This document shows, piece after piece, positions 32,052 to 39,577 of a stretch of DNA of 64,000 nt. The stretch comes from Calothrix sp. FI2-JRJ7 (GTDB taxonomy: Bacteria; Cyanobacteriota; Cyanobacteriia; Cyanobacteriales; Nostocaceae), in assembly GCA_019359675.1 (NCBI GenBank), contig JAHHGX010000013.1:1-64000 (forward strand). The letters run 5' to 3'. The position numbers and the translations under genes were made by a program. Numbering within the stretch: position 1 is the first letter of the stretch; each line of letters opens with the position of its first letter. The notes beneath the pieces are model-generated. The model was given only the letters and a program-made list of their open reading frames with translations. It did not search any database and was not told the origin of the DNA.

Positions 32052-33809
32052 ATGGCAGAGCCGCTACAAAGCCCTTACAGCAAAGTCAATATTGTTGACG
32101 CTGAAGGCAATTTAGTTAACCTTGGCGGCGGCAGTGGCGATAGTGGTACTACTATTGGTGGCGCCACTGCCGCAAACCAAGTAACCCAAACTCAAGTACT
32201 CCAAAATATTGATGCCGACTTAGGCACCGACATTACTGGCGCCGTGATGCCTGCTGGTGGCGCCGGAGTTAGAGGCTGGTTGTCGGCAATTTATAATTTC
32301 TTATCATCGAGGCTTCCTGCGCTTGTTAGTGGGCGCGTACCTGTTGATGTTGCTTCGCTATCAGTAACGGTTAATAACGCGCAGTTAGAAATTGCCAATG
32401 ATGCCGGCAATCCGATTCCTGTCGATGGCTCGGTTAGTGTAAGCAATTTTCCAGCCACTCAGCCAGTAAGCGGCGCCGTCAGTATTTCTAATTTTCCAGT
32501 TACTCAGCCAGTAAGCGGTGCCGTAAGTATCTCTAATTTCCCCGTTACTCAGCCAGTAAGTGGGACAATTGCTTTTAGTAATACATCAATTGGTGTATCT
32601 TCATTGCCTGCTTTACCCGCTGGCAATAATGCGATAGGCTCGGTTAGTATTTCTAATTTTCCAGCTACTCAACCAATAAGCGGCGCTGTCAGTATTTCTA
32701 ATTTTCCAGCCACTCAACCAATAAGCGGAACCGTAGCAATAAGCAATTCTTCAATCGAAATTGCTAACGACGTGGGCAGCCCGATTCCTGTTAATGGCAG
32801 TGTAAATATTGGTAACTTTCCTACTACCCAAGTAGTTAGTGGAACTGTCGCTATTAGTAATTCTTCAATTGAAATTGCTAATGATGTTGGCAGCCCTATT
32901 TCAATCGGCGGTGTTTACAATGTGACGTCGCCGACTTTAACCAATGGACAGGGCAGCAATATTCAGCTTAGTGTTCGCGGGAATGTATTAATTGATTGTG
33001 TTGATTATGTTAGCTCGCCAACAAACATTCAAGCCGTTGACACTAATTCCACAACATCAATAGGGCAAGATAATCAAGTAATTATTAGAGGCAATCCTAG
33101 CAATAATAGTTTTGCTTCTTATGCCTCTTCTGGTAACAGCAGCTTTGCAATATTAATTGAAAATCAACCTGCCGCAACTCCTTTTGTTGGAACACTACAA
33201 ATCGAGCGTAGCTTAGACGGAAACATCTGGACTTCTATCGGCGCCTTTGTTGCTGGTTCGCGGTTTGTGCGCTCACAAATTACAGCCGAAGCAGTATTGC
33301 ATGGTAATTGTTCAAGCAGCCAATTTCTAAGAGTTCGTGCTATTGCGTGGACTTCAGGAATCGCGCGAGTTACCTTTTTAGCTGGACAAGGGACAGGCAC
33401 GACAACAGTTGGAAACCCGCTGAGAATATTTGACCAAGTTAGCGGCGCCGAGCTAACGATTAAAGCGGCAAATGTATCTGCTACTTCGGCAGACCCCGCT
33501 GTTGTTGTCACTAGTAGAGATAAACCCTCAACGATTAATACTAATATTCCAAATTCTTTTCCAGTTAGCAGTACCGCCAGTGTGATTGCTTTGAATAACG
33601 ACAGAAAAGGATTAACTATTTCTAACCCCCTAGCCTTTGATATTTTCGTAGGGTTTCAATCAACCGTTTCATCCACTTCTTACGCCGTGAAAATTCCTCC
33701 TTCTGATAGCTATGGCTATTGGGAAGCGCCATACAATTACGTAGGAATTATCTCTATCGCAACCGCCACTGGCAATAGTGGAAATATTTTTGTCAGGGAG
33801 CTAATTTAA
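32052..33809 (+). CDS. Repeat-rich fibre protein of the head operon
   Basis: 585 residues. Residues about 125-280 contain seven or more 13-16-residue repeats of the form SISNFPATQPVSGAV or SNFPVTQPVSGTI, with SSIEIANDVGSP insertions, giving a regular beta shaft. The N terminus (MAEPLQSPYSKVNIVDAEGNLVN by pattern) is probably the attachment part, the C-terminal 250 residues a globular beta domain. Its place just after capsid genes suggests a head or neck fibre, although a tail fibre is possible. The stop overlaps the next start (TAATG). Confidence 0.65.
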   Translation: MAEPLQSPYSKVNIVDAEGNLVNLGGGSGDSGTTIGGATAANQVTQTQVLQNIDADLGTDITGAVMPAGGAGVRGWLSAIYNFLSSRLPALVSGRVPVDVASLSVTVNNAQLEIANDAGNPIPVDGSVSVSNFPATQPVSGAVSISNFPVTQPVSGAVSISNFPVTQPVSGTIAFSNTSIGVSSLPALPAGNNAIGSVSISNFPATQPISGAVSISNFPATQPISGTVAISNSSIEIANDVGSPIPVNGSVNIGNFPTTQVVSGTVAISNSSIEIANDVGSPISIGGVYNVTSPTLTNGQGSNIQLSVRGNVLIDCVDYVSSPTNIQAVDTNSTTSIGQDNQVIIRGNPSNNSFASYASSGNSSFAILIENQPAATPFVGTLQIERSLDGNIWTSIGAFVAGSRFVRSQITAEAVLHGNCSSSQFLRVRAIAWTSGIARVTFLAGQGTGTTTVGNPLRIFDQVSGAELTIKAANVSATSADPAVVVTSRDKPSTINTNIPNSFPVSSTASVIALNNDRKGLTISNPLAFDIFVGFQSTVSSTSYAVKIPPSDSYGYWEAPYNYVGIISIATATGNSGNIFVRELI

Positions 33810-34729
33810 TGCCGTTATATAGATACAATTCAACAGCAGTAAAACCACTTATTTACAGATACACAACAACCGGAACCTTTGTATTAAATTACCCCAAAAC
33901 TTACACTTTTTGCAGGATGATTTTATGCGGTGGTGGCGGTGGCGGTGGGAGCGGAAGGCGCGGCGCCGCAGCTTCTGCTCGTTGGGGTGGTGGCGGTGGT
34001 GGAGGCGCCGGAATCAGCGACTGGATATTTAATTTAGAAAACGTCAATAACACGACTTTTCCAAATTTTAGTATCACTGTTGGCGCAGGTGGAGCGGGTG
34101 GCGCCGTTACAACAACAAACGATACGAATGGTAACAACGGCGTAACAGGGAACGATTCAAGTATTTCGCTTGCAAGCTCCGACGGCACCGCGCAACAAAT
34201 TATTATTTACGCGCCTGGAGGATTACTAGGTCAGAGCGGTAGCGCATCTGCCGGAAACGGTGGGGCAGGTGGTAGCGCTTGTGTTTATCCTGGCGCCTCT
34301 GGAGGAAACAGCGGACTTGCGGCTACAGCAAATAGCGGAGGGTCGGGCAATACAGGGATAGCCGGTGGCGGCGGAGGTGGCGGAATAAGTACAGGTAACG
34401 TCGCTTATACGGGCGGTTCTTGCGGTGTTAGTCAAAGATTTAGACTAAACACTACTGCATTTAATACTGCATCCCAAGCAGGAGGCGCCGCATCTCAAGT
34501 AGCCGACGCATCTAATGGTATATCGGCATCTGTCCCAACAAACTATACAGATTTTATCTTTGGAAATTCTGGCTCTGGTGGCGGCGCGTCAAGCGCTGGG
34601 GCTGGTGGTAGAGGAGGGGATGGAATCTTTGGTAGTGGTGGAGGAGGAGGAGGCGCTAGTCTAAATGGCTTCAATTCTGGCGCTGGGGGTAAGGGTGGGG
34701 ACGGCGCCGTTTATTTAGTTTTTTACTAA
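33809..34729 (+). CDS. Glycine-rich adhesin-like protein
   Basis: 306 residues, with many Gly runs (GGGGGGG, GGGGGGGAG, AGGAGG, GGGGGGG) arranged at regular intervals from residue 45 to the end. This resembles phage adhesins whose tips are polyglycine II sandwiches, as in T4-like gp38 proteins. The N terminus (YRYNSTAVKPLIYRYTTTGTFVL) would attach it. It is coupled to the repeat-rich fibre gene, so the two probably form one appendage that recognises the host surface. Confidence 0.7.
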   Translation: MPLYRYNSTAVKPLIYRYTTTGTFVLNYPKTYTFCRMILCGGGGGGGSGRRGAAASARWGGGGGGGAGISDWIFNLENVNNTTFPNFSITVGAGGAGGAVTTTNDTNGNNGVTGNDSSISLASSDGTAQQIIIYAPGGLLGQSGSASAGNGGAGGSACVYPGASGGNSGLAATANSGGSGNTGIAGGGGGGGISTGNVAYTGGSCGVSQRFRLNTTAFNTASQAGGAASQVADASNGISASVPTNYTDFIFGNSGSGGGASSAGAGGRGGDGIFGSGGGGGGASLNGFNSGAGGKGGDGAVYLVFY

Positions 34730-34737
34730 CTAATTAA

Positions 34738-34796
34738 GGAAGAAGAAAGAAGGCAGAAGGCAGAAGGTAAAATACTTCTTTCTTCTTTCTTCGTTT
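34738..34796 (+). terminator. Purine-rich hairpin closing the fibre operon
   Basis: GAAGAAGAAAGAAGG and repeats pair with CTTCTTTCTTCTTTC to form a long imperfect stem followed by a T-rich TTCGTTTAGTT. Nine bases after the last fibre gene. Confidence 0.6.
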
Positions 34797-34905
34797 AGTT
34801 ACAATTTTAAGCGCGCAAAAACATTTAATCGCTTAAAACTTTACCCTACAGAGCTTTTGTTGCCTGAAAAAAGGTATATTGTACCTATTAGATAAAAGAA
34901 TGAAG

Positions 34906-34942
34906 AAAGCAGAAGCGCTGACATATCTAGCTTCTGCTTTTT
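34906..34942 (+). terminator. Rho-independent terminator
   Basis: AAAGCAGAAGC pairs with GCTTCTGCTTTTT with a 13-base loop and T-run, upstream of the integrase region. Confidence 0.8.
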
Positions 34943-34970
34943 CGTTGGCGCATCCTTTTAATCTCTGCGT

Positions 34971-35010
34971 CGTGCCAAATCATGCCAAATGATGCCAAGA
35001 CATGCCAGGA
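34971..35010. repeat. Four contiguous 10-bp iterons (NRTGCCARRN)
   Basis: CGTGCCAAAT, CATGCCAAAT, GATGCCAAGA and CATGCCAGGA follow one another without a gap, each exactly one helical turn. They end nine bases before the integrase start. Such iterons are binding sites for an integrase arm domain, an excisionase or a replication initiator. Confidence 0.8.
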
Positions 35011-35019
35011 TAAGGCACA

Positions 35020-36156
35020 ATGTTAGTTACATTATTAGCACGCGGCGCCGACATCATGACTGATTTTGACAAGAAGCTAGAAGAAGTCAACGCTCGATTA
35101 CGAGGCGCCAAGTTAAGAGTTTCTATATTCCAGCGTCAAAACAAACTATGGCTGCGGGCAACTCTCCCACCCAAACCCCACATCAGGCGAGAGGGAAATT
35201 ACCAGCAAGCAGTAAGTATCAACTGTAATGCCACAATTGCTGGATTGAAATACGCCGAGCAAAAAGCCAAGCAGATGGCGGTCGAACTAGATACAGGCGC
35301 ATTTGATTGGGCGCGCTGGATTGAAGTCAAGCCCGACAATGAAGAGCCAAAAATAATTCATGAATGGATAAATAAATTTCATGAGCATAAAGCTTCCACT
35401 TCCGCGCTCGCTTCTTCTACATGGAAGTTTGATTATTTAGGGGTTGGGCGCAAACTGCCTCAACAGGAAGAACTATCAGTAGAAGTGTTAATAAAGTTTA
35501 TTTTTGCTAATAGTAAACCTGACACGCGCACTCGCAAGCGCCTTGTTGGCTACTGCGCGCAGCTGGCAGAGTTTGCACTTCTCCCTTCTAAAGAAATTAG
35601 GACGCTAGAAGGCAGTTACTCAGCTAAATCCGTAAACCCGCGCGCGCTACCAAGTGACGAAGAAATTCAAGATTTTGTAGACAGTATCAAAGAGCCTGGA
35701 TGGAAATGGATTATAGCAGCAATTGCCACTTATGGACTGAGGAGTCATGAGGCATTTTTTACAGATTTAGCGCGCTTCCCCAAAATCCGGGTAACCGAAG
35801 GCAAGACAGGCGCCCGCGTGATACAACCTCTTTATCCAGAGTGGGCGCCACGCTGGAATCTACAAAATAAAATCCTACCTTCATATCAGAAGGTAGATGC
35901 TGCCCACGAAGAATACACTTTGAAAATTAGCGCTTGGATGTGCCGCAACAGTCCATTCAAAGCGCTTGATTTGCGTCATTGCTACGCGCGCCGATGCTTC
36001 CAATTTGGATTTGACCCTACCCAATCAGCCAAGCTAATGGGACACTCGTGGCAAATCCACCTTCAAACCTACCGCGCGTGGATTGATGAAGAAGTTTATG
36101 ATAAGGCTTATCTGGCTAAAATCAGCAACCCAAATCGACCACTACCACCAAACTAA
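35020..36156 (+). CDS. int: Tyrosine recombinase / integrase
   Basis: 378 residues, ATG at 35020 behind ATAAGG; an in-frame ATG at 35056 is an alternative. Catalytic motifs: Arg in ATYGLRSHEAF (about 240), a Lys in TEGKTGA (about 262), LDLRHCYARR (about 323) carrying the second Arg, MGHSWQ (about 345), and Tyr in LQTYRAWI (about 353). The usual His of HxLR is Leu here (LDLR), a variation. An in-frame palindrome (35877-35894) codes PSYQK near residue 287. The enzyme would integrate the phage into the host chromosome. The 10-bp iterons upstream and the repeat at 36160-36225 downstream are candidate arm and core sites. Confidence 0.85.
   Translation: MLVTLLARGADIMTDFDKKLEEVNARLRGAKLRVSIFQRQNKLWLRATLPPKPHIRREGNYQQAVSINCNATIAGLKYAEQKAKQMAVELDTGAFDWARWIEVKPDNEEPKIIHEWINKFHEHKASTSALASSTWKFDYLGVGRKLPQQEELSVEVLIKFIFANSKPDTRTRKRLVGYCAQLAEFALLPSKEIRTLEGSYSAKSVNPRALPSDEEIQDFVDSIKEPGWKWIIAAIATYGLRSHEAFFTDLARFPKIRVTEGKTGARVIQPLYPEWAPRWNLQNKILPSYQKVDAAHEEYTLKISAWMCRNSPFKALDLRHCYARRCFQFGFDPTQSAKLMGHSWQIHLQTYRAWIDEEVYDKAYLAKISNPNRPLPPN
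35877..35894. repeat. 18-bp palindrome ACCTTCATATCAGAAGGT, in coding frame
   Basis: Within the integrase, translated as P-S-Y-Q-K, between the Lys and second Arg catalytic regions. Confidence 0.8.
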
Positions 36157-36159
36157 CAG

Positions 36160-36225
36160 TTCGCAATTCGCAGTTCGCAGTTCGCAGTTAAATTCAATTG
36201 CGACTTGCGAATTGCGAATTGGTAA
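36160..36225. repeat. TTCGCAGTT tandem repeat and hairpin beside the integrase
   Basis: Four 9-bp units of the type TTCGCAGTT/TTCGCAATT run from 36163 and are followed by the opposite strand form (TTGCGAATTGCGAATTGG). It lies between the convergent integrase and a small HTH gene. It may be a host-type tandem repeat, a bidirectional terminator, or part of the attachment site. Confidence 0.6.
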
Positions 36226-36471
36226 TTATCTTTGGTGAGTAGGCGTGGCTCTAAGGCGCCGTATCGCTTCTAAATTTATTTTTATATTGCGCTTCTTGCT
36301 GCTGGGCGGCGCGTCGTTTACCCAATGAATGCCTTCGATAAAGTATTCGGCTTCGATGTACCGCAAGATACTGCGGCGACTAAAACCGCGTCCTAATATC
36401 CTGTACGCTTCGTCGATGGGCACACAGTCTTGTTCGTTAATAGTCGCTTTCAGTAAATTAGTTTTGGGCAT
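36226..36471 (-). CDS. Putative excisionase-like DNA-binding protein
   Basis: 81 residues. The pattern ATINEQDCVPIDEAYRILGRGFSRRSILRYIE resembles a MerR-like or excisionase winged helix (VPIDEAYRILG as the first helix, SRRSILRYI as the recognition helix). The C terminus is basic. It faces the integrase convergently, a common arrangement for Xis. It is the distal gene of the leftward replication operon. The function is inferred. Confidence 0.55.
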   Translation of the reverse strand: MPKTNLLKATINEQDCVPIDEAYRILGRGFSRRSILRYIEAEYFIEGIHWVNDAPPSSKKRNIKINLEAIRRLRATPTHQR

Positions 36472-36483
36472 AATTTTATGTTA

Positions 36484-36702
36484 CTAAAAATCCTCATCGG
36501 CGCCGCTAATTTCGGCGCCATACTCGTTCATCAAGGCGCCCACCCTCTCAAGCAATACTAGAGCTTTGGCGCGCTCATCTTTTAGCTGGCTTTGCTCGTA
36601 AAACTCCTTGTCGTGCGCTTCGATTCCTCCAAGGGCAATGAAGAGAGCGTTTGCGGCGCCGTAGGCTTTAATGAGGTGGTTCCATGTTTTTACGTTTTTC
36701 AT
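36484..36702 (-). CDS. Small helical hypothetical protein
   Basis: 72 residues, starting MKNVKTWNHLIKAYGAANALF, helical and acidic at the C terminus (ISGADEDF). No family recognised. The start overlaps the TGA of the initiator gene (36699-36702), so it is translationally coupled. Confidence 0.55.
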   Translation of the reverse strand: MKNVKTWNHLIKAYGAANALFIALGGIEAHDKEFYEQSQLKDERAKALVLLERVGALMNEYGAEISGADEDF

Positions 36703-38168
36703 TCACCCTCCCAAGCATCTTTTTCAAGTTCTTGACACTGTGCTGAGATAGAACCCCAATCAATGTTATTTAAAGCATTGCTAGGCGTTGAATTAGTAGC
36801 TTTTGGTAGCGCATTTTGATTGATAAATACTTTCACAATATCTCCACTGCTATCTCTCTCAAGCCCATATCTTCTGACCATAGCAAGCTTTTGGGCTTCC
36901 TGTTTCAATACATTGCTGGCGCCATTTAACCATTCATTTAGTAATTCAACCTCTTTTTCTGGCTGATTGTAAAAGCTTCTCTGGCGCCTTAATTCAGCCT
37001 CAATATCAACTTCTTCCAATGCAGGCAATGCTTTGATAGTAGCGGCGCATTGCGCTTCTTCAAATGGCAATGCTTGAGAAGTTGGTGTGGCTGATTTAGT
37101 TGGCATCAAGACATCAGCGCCGCGCTCTACTAAGGTTGTAATATTGTTCATGAGCGCTTGAACGTTTTCTTCAGTTGCTTCGGGCAATGGCACAAAGTAA
37201 CTGGGTAAAATCGCCTTTTGCCCATCATTCTGAAGCTGATTACAGGAATCAGTGGTCGTGTTCAAATACGCCAAGAACTCTTTAAAAATTTCGTTAGCGC
37301 CTTTGGGGTCTCTATAAAACTGATTACGAGCATAGATGCGGGCGCCTGTCTCTCGATGTCCGCCTTGAGGCTTGTAATGCCTCTCTGCCCACCAAGTTAA
37401 AAACAACGGGTAAGGCTCGTCCAGCGCTATCTCCCACACATGCAATTCTCGACTATCATTTTGTGTATTCGCTATTGTTCGTTTTTTCGGCATATCCGAA
37501 CAAGCGCGGGAAAGTTGATCTGAATTAGGGACTTCAGTTTTAACAAAAGACTCTTGAATTAGTCCGTTGACTTTAGAGTTTTGGGGCGCCTCTTCTTCTT
37601 GTGTTTTAAAAACCTCTTTCTCTTGCCCTTCCTCATCTGCGAGAGATAGGGTTTTTTTTGTATATATAGTAGAAAATTCACTAGCGCAGGTTGGATTCTG
37701 CATTAGTGAATCTTCCAATCTGCATTTTTGAAGATTGGCGCCCAGCAAGGATTCTGGGTCATAGCCAATCCAATCCGCGAGTTCAGCTAGCTTTGAGATG
37801 CATAGTGTCATCCAGCTGGTTTGGTTATATTCTTGGAATCCAACTGGCTTATTAATCAGGCGCCTTTTCAAGGATGAGAACGTTTCTTTGACAACGATGC
37901 CCAAACCACATAATGACCGAATCATGCGACCAATTTGAGACTCAGACATGCAGGGGAACTGCTGGCGCCAGTGTTCGTAAGTGTTGTAAATGAATTTTTC
38001 GCCATCTTTTGTAAGATGTCCCGACTTGGTGTTTAGCCAAAAAGCCAACTGGTTAACAAATATTGCCGCAGCGGTTGGGTTGGGGACTCCTAAGTCTTTA
38101 AGCGCGGCCGCAAGCATGGGTGTATAGGCTTTAGGGCGGTTATCGATTTCAATCTGTCTATCGCTCAT
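36699..38168 (-). CDS. Replication initiator / replisome organiser-like protein
   Basis: 489 residues. Residues 15-115 form a winged-helix region as in phage replication organisers: AAIFVNQLAFWL, FIYNTYEHWRQQFPCMSESQIGRMIRSLCGLGIV, followed by a wing. The centre is a long linker and the C-terminal part has short conserved-looking helices (PLFLTWWAERHYKP; ARNQFYRDPKGANEIFKEFLAYL) that resemble DnaD-like or helicase-loader regions. It starts inside the previous gene's end (ATGA). In the family such proteins bind the origin and load the host helicase. No phage polymerase is visible, so host replication machinery is probably used. Confidence 0.65.
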   Translation of the reverse strand: MSDRQIEIDNRPKAYTPMLAAALKDLGVPNPTAAAIFVNQLAFWLNTKSGHLTKDGEKFIYNTYEHWRQQFPCMSESQIGRMIRSLCGLGIVVKETFSSLKRRLINKPVGFQEYNQTSWMTLCISKLAELADWIGYDPESLLGANLQKCRLEDSLMQNPTCASEFSTIYTKKTLSLADEEGQEKEVFKTQEEEAPQNSKVNGLIQESFVKTEVPNSDQLSRACSDMPKKRTIANTQNDSRELHVWEIALDEPYPLFLTWWAERHYKPQGGHRETGARIYARNQFYRDPKGANEIFKEFLAYLNTTTDSCNQLQNDGQKAILPSYFVPLPEATEENVQALMNNITTLVERGADVLMPTKSATPTSQALPFEEAQCAATIKALPALEEVDIEAELRRQRSFYNQPEKEVELLNEWLNGASNVLKQEAQKLAMVRRYGLERDSSGDIVKVFINQNALPKATNSTPSNALNNIDWGSISAQCQELEKDAWEGE

Positions 38169-38830
38169 TCCTCTACCTCCCCATCTAAAAAAAGTTTGTC
38201 TAAATAGCCATCTATAAGTCCATTGATGTAATTTTCTGGGTTAACTATATAACCGTACTGCTCATACGTAAACGCAATTCGCTGAGGAATCTGCTCATAA
38301 ACAAATTTGTGTATTTTTTTTATCTCGCTCAAGCTCTTCGCATTTGCAAAAATTAGAAGCAAGCTAACATTTAAGTCAAAAGACTTATCGTTTTCGCTAT
38401 ATATTTGATGTACTTGGGTGAGAAAATTCTTGGCAGAGCGAGCCATGTACGTAAGAGTATAAGAGCCTTTAAGGATGTAAGGCGGAGTCGCTTTGCGTCC
38501 TAAATGTGACAAAGGTTTTTTCTTCAAAGGGCTGTTTTCAGAGTCTTCTATGTTCTCGTCGAATTCAAAATATTCTCCATGAACGCGACAATGTGAAAAA
38601 AGTTTATGTAAACACTTTTCATCGGTTACGCAATCTGGAGTCCAAAAGCAGTCTTTGACGATTAATGGGTATGGAGATTGTGTTGTTATTTTTTGACTCC
38701 TAACCAAAGGGTTGTTAGATCGACCAATCTTATATCTTGGCGTGCCTTCGGCTTTAAGCAAATAAACATATCCACTTCTACCAGACGGGATATCGTTTAT
38801 TGTTGATGTGCTAAAATTGTATTCAAGCAT
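38165..38830 (-). CDS. T5orf172 / GIY-YIG-superfamily protein, copy 1
   Basis: 221 residues. Residues 18-90 match the T5orf172 domain, a GIY-YIG relative: GYVYLLKAEGTPRYKIGRSNNPLVRSQKI, QSPYPLIVKDCFWTPD, DEKCLHKLFSHCRVHGEYFEF. The family is linked to mobile nucleases and DNA-processing proteins. A paralogue with the same architecture lies at 55330-56013. The gene contains no GGCGCC although this palindrome occurs about every 250 bases elsewhere, and it has one of the few GATC sites (38718). This suggests recent acquisition. The end is fused by ATGA to the initiator gene. Confidence 0.75.
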   Translation of the reverse strand: MLEYNFSTSTINDIPSGRSGYVYLLKAEGTPRYKIGRSNNPLVRSQKITTQSPYPLIVKDCFWTPDCVTDEKCLHKLFSHCRVHGEYFEFDENIEDSENSPLKKKPLSHLGRKATPPYILKGSYTLTYMARSAKNFLTQVHQIYSENDKSFDLNVSLLLIFANAKSLSEIKKIHKFVYEQIPQRIAFTYEQYGYIVNPENYINGLIDGYLDKLFLDGEVEE

Positions 38831-38903
38831 TTGGTCCTTTCTTAATATTTGTTGAGATGGGAATCAATTCTCGCTTCATCTGTGCAATAGATGAGGCGAG
38901 ATT

Positions 38904-39131
38904 TTAATAGCGCCCAAAGAACGGCGCCAACAAAATCTTCTTCTTCAACCTATAACAAAGCGCAGGCGTGGCGCCATCACTCCAGAAAACTTCAACCTCG
39001 CCTTCTGCAATCAATGTACTTATCGGTTGACGTAGCGCGGGATAATCGGTGCCTGTTTCGTCTTTAATCTCCCCCAGTGTTTTATCACCATTAGTAAGCG
39101 CTTGTTTAATCCTGTCCGTAAGGTTGCTCAT
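38904..39131 (-). CDS. Small winged-helix DNA-binding protein
   Basis: 75 residues, MSNLTDRIKQALTNGDKTLGEIKDETG. LGEIKDETGTDYPALRQPISTLIAEGEVEVFW is a winged-helix pattern (three helices then a wing). The next gene upstream encodes a paralogue with the same layout. Both probably regulate phage genes or assist replication. Three to four bases separate the two genes. Confidence 0.6.
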   Translation of the reverse strand: MSNLTDRIKQALTNGDKTLGEIKDETGTDYPALRQPISTLIAEGEVEVFWSDGATPALCYRLKKKILLAPFFGRY

Positions 39132-39134
39132 TTT

Positions 39135-39326
39135 TTAAACCCTCTTCAGTTTGTAATAAATTTTGCCGCTAACGAGGCGCTGCTCGATTTCACCCGCATC
39201 GACTAAGCGCGATGCCTCTGCGAATATTTCTGGGTAATAGGCGCCTTCGATTGAGTTTCTTATTTCGCCCGGTGTTTTATCACCGGTGGCGAGAGTTTTT
39301 TTAATTTGGTCTGCGAGTTTTTCCAT
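39135..39326 (-). CDS. Small winged-helix DNA-binding protein, paralogue
   Basis: 63 residues, MEKLADQIKKTLATGDKTPGEIRNSIEG, then FAEASRLVDAGEIEQRLVSGKIYYKL. It has the same helix-helix-wing layout as the preceding downstream gene, with the shared GDKT.GEI motif, so the pair arose by duplication. Part of the leftward replication/regulation operon. Confidence 0.6.
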   Translation of the reverse strand: MEKLADQIKKTLATGDKTPGEIRNSIEGAYYPEIFAEASRLVDAGEIEQRLVSGKIYYKLKRV

Positions 39327-39349
39327 AAATGTAGATGCCCCTAATGGGC

Positions 39350-39577
39350 TTATAAATTTTCAACTAAGTATCTGTTACGGCGCCTCTTGAGAACGCCCTC
39401 GGAAGCAAGCACTTTCATACAAATAATGACTTTCTCGCGCGTCATGTTTGTTTTAGCCATGACTTCGGACACAGTACAGTCCGAAATCCTTAAGACATCT
39501 CTTACTGACTGCATTTCTAAGTCGCTGCCACTTTTGTAGCCTTTATCGCGCAAAAACATATTCTTTGGTTTATTCAT
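39350..39577 (-). CDS. Small winged-helix protein
   Basis: 75 residues. The C-terminal 55 residues (VRDVLRISDCTVSEVMAKTNMTREKVIICMKVLASEGVLKRRRNRYLV) form a winged helix with a basic recognition part. The start overlaps the stop of the ParB-like gene (39574-39577). Third small winged-helix gene in a row; together they suggest a regulated operon. Confidence 0.6.
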   Translation of the reverse strand: MNKPKNMFLRDKGYKSGSDLEMQSVRDVLRISDCTVSEVMAKTNMTREKVIICMKVLASEGVLKRRRNRYLVENL

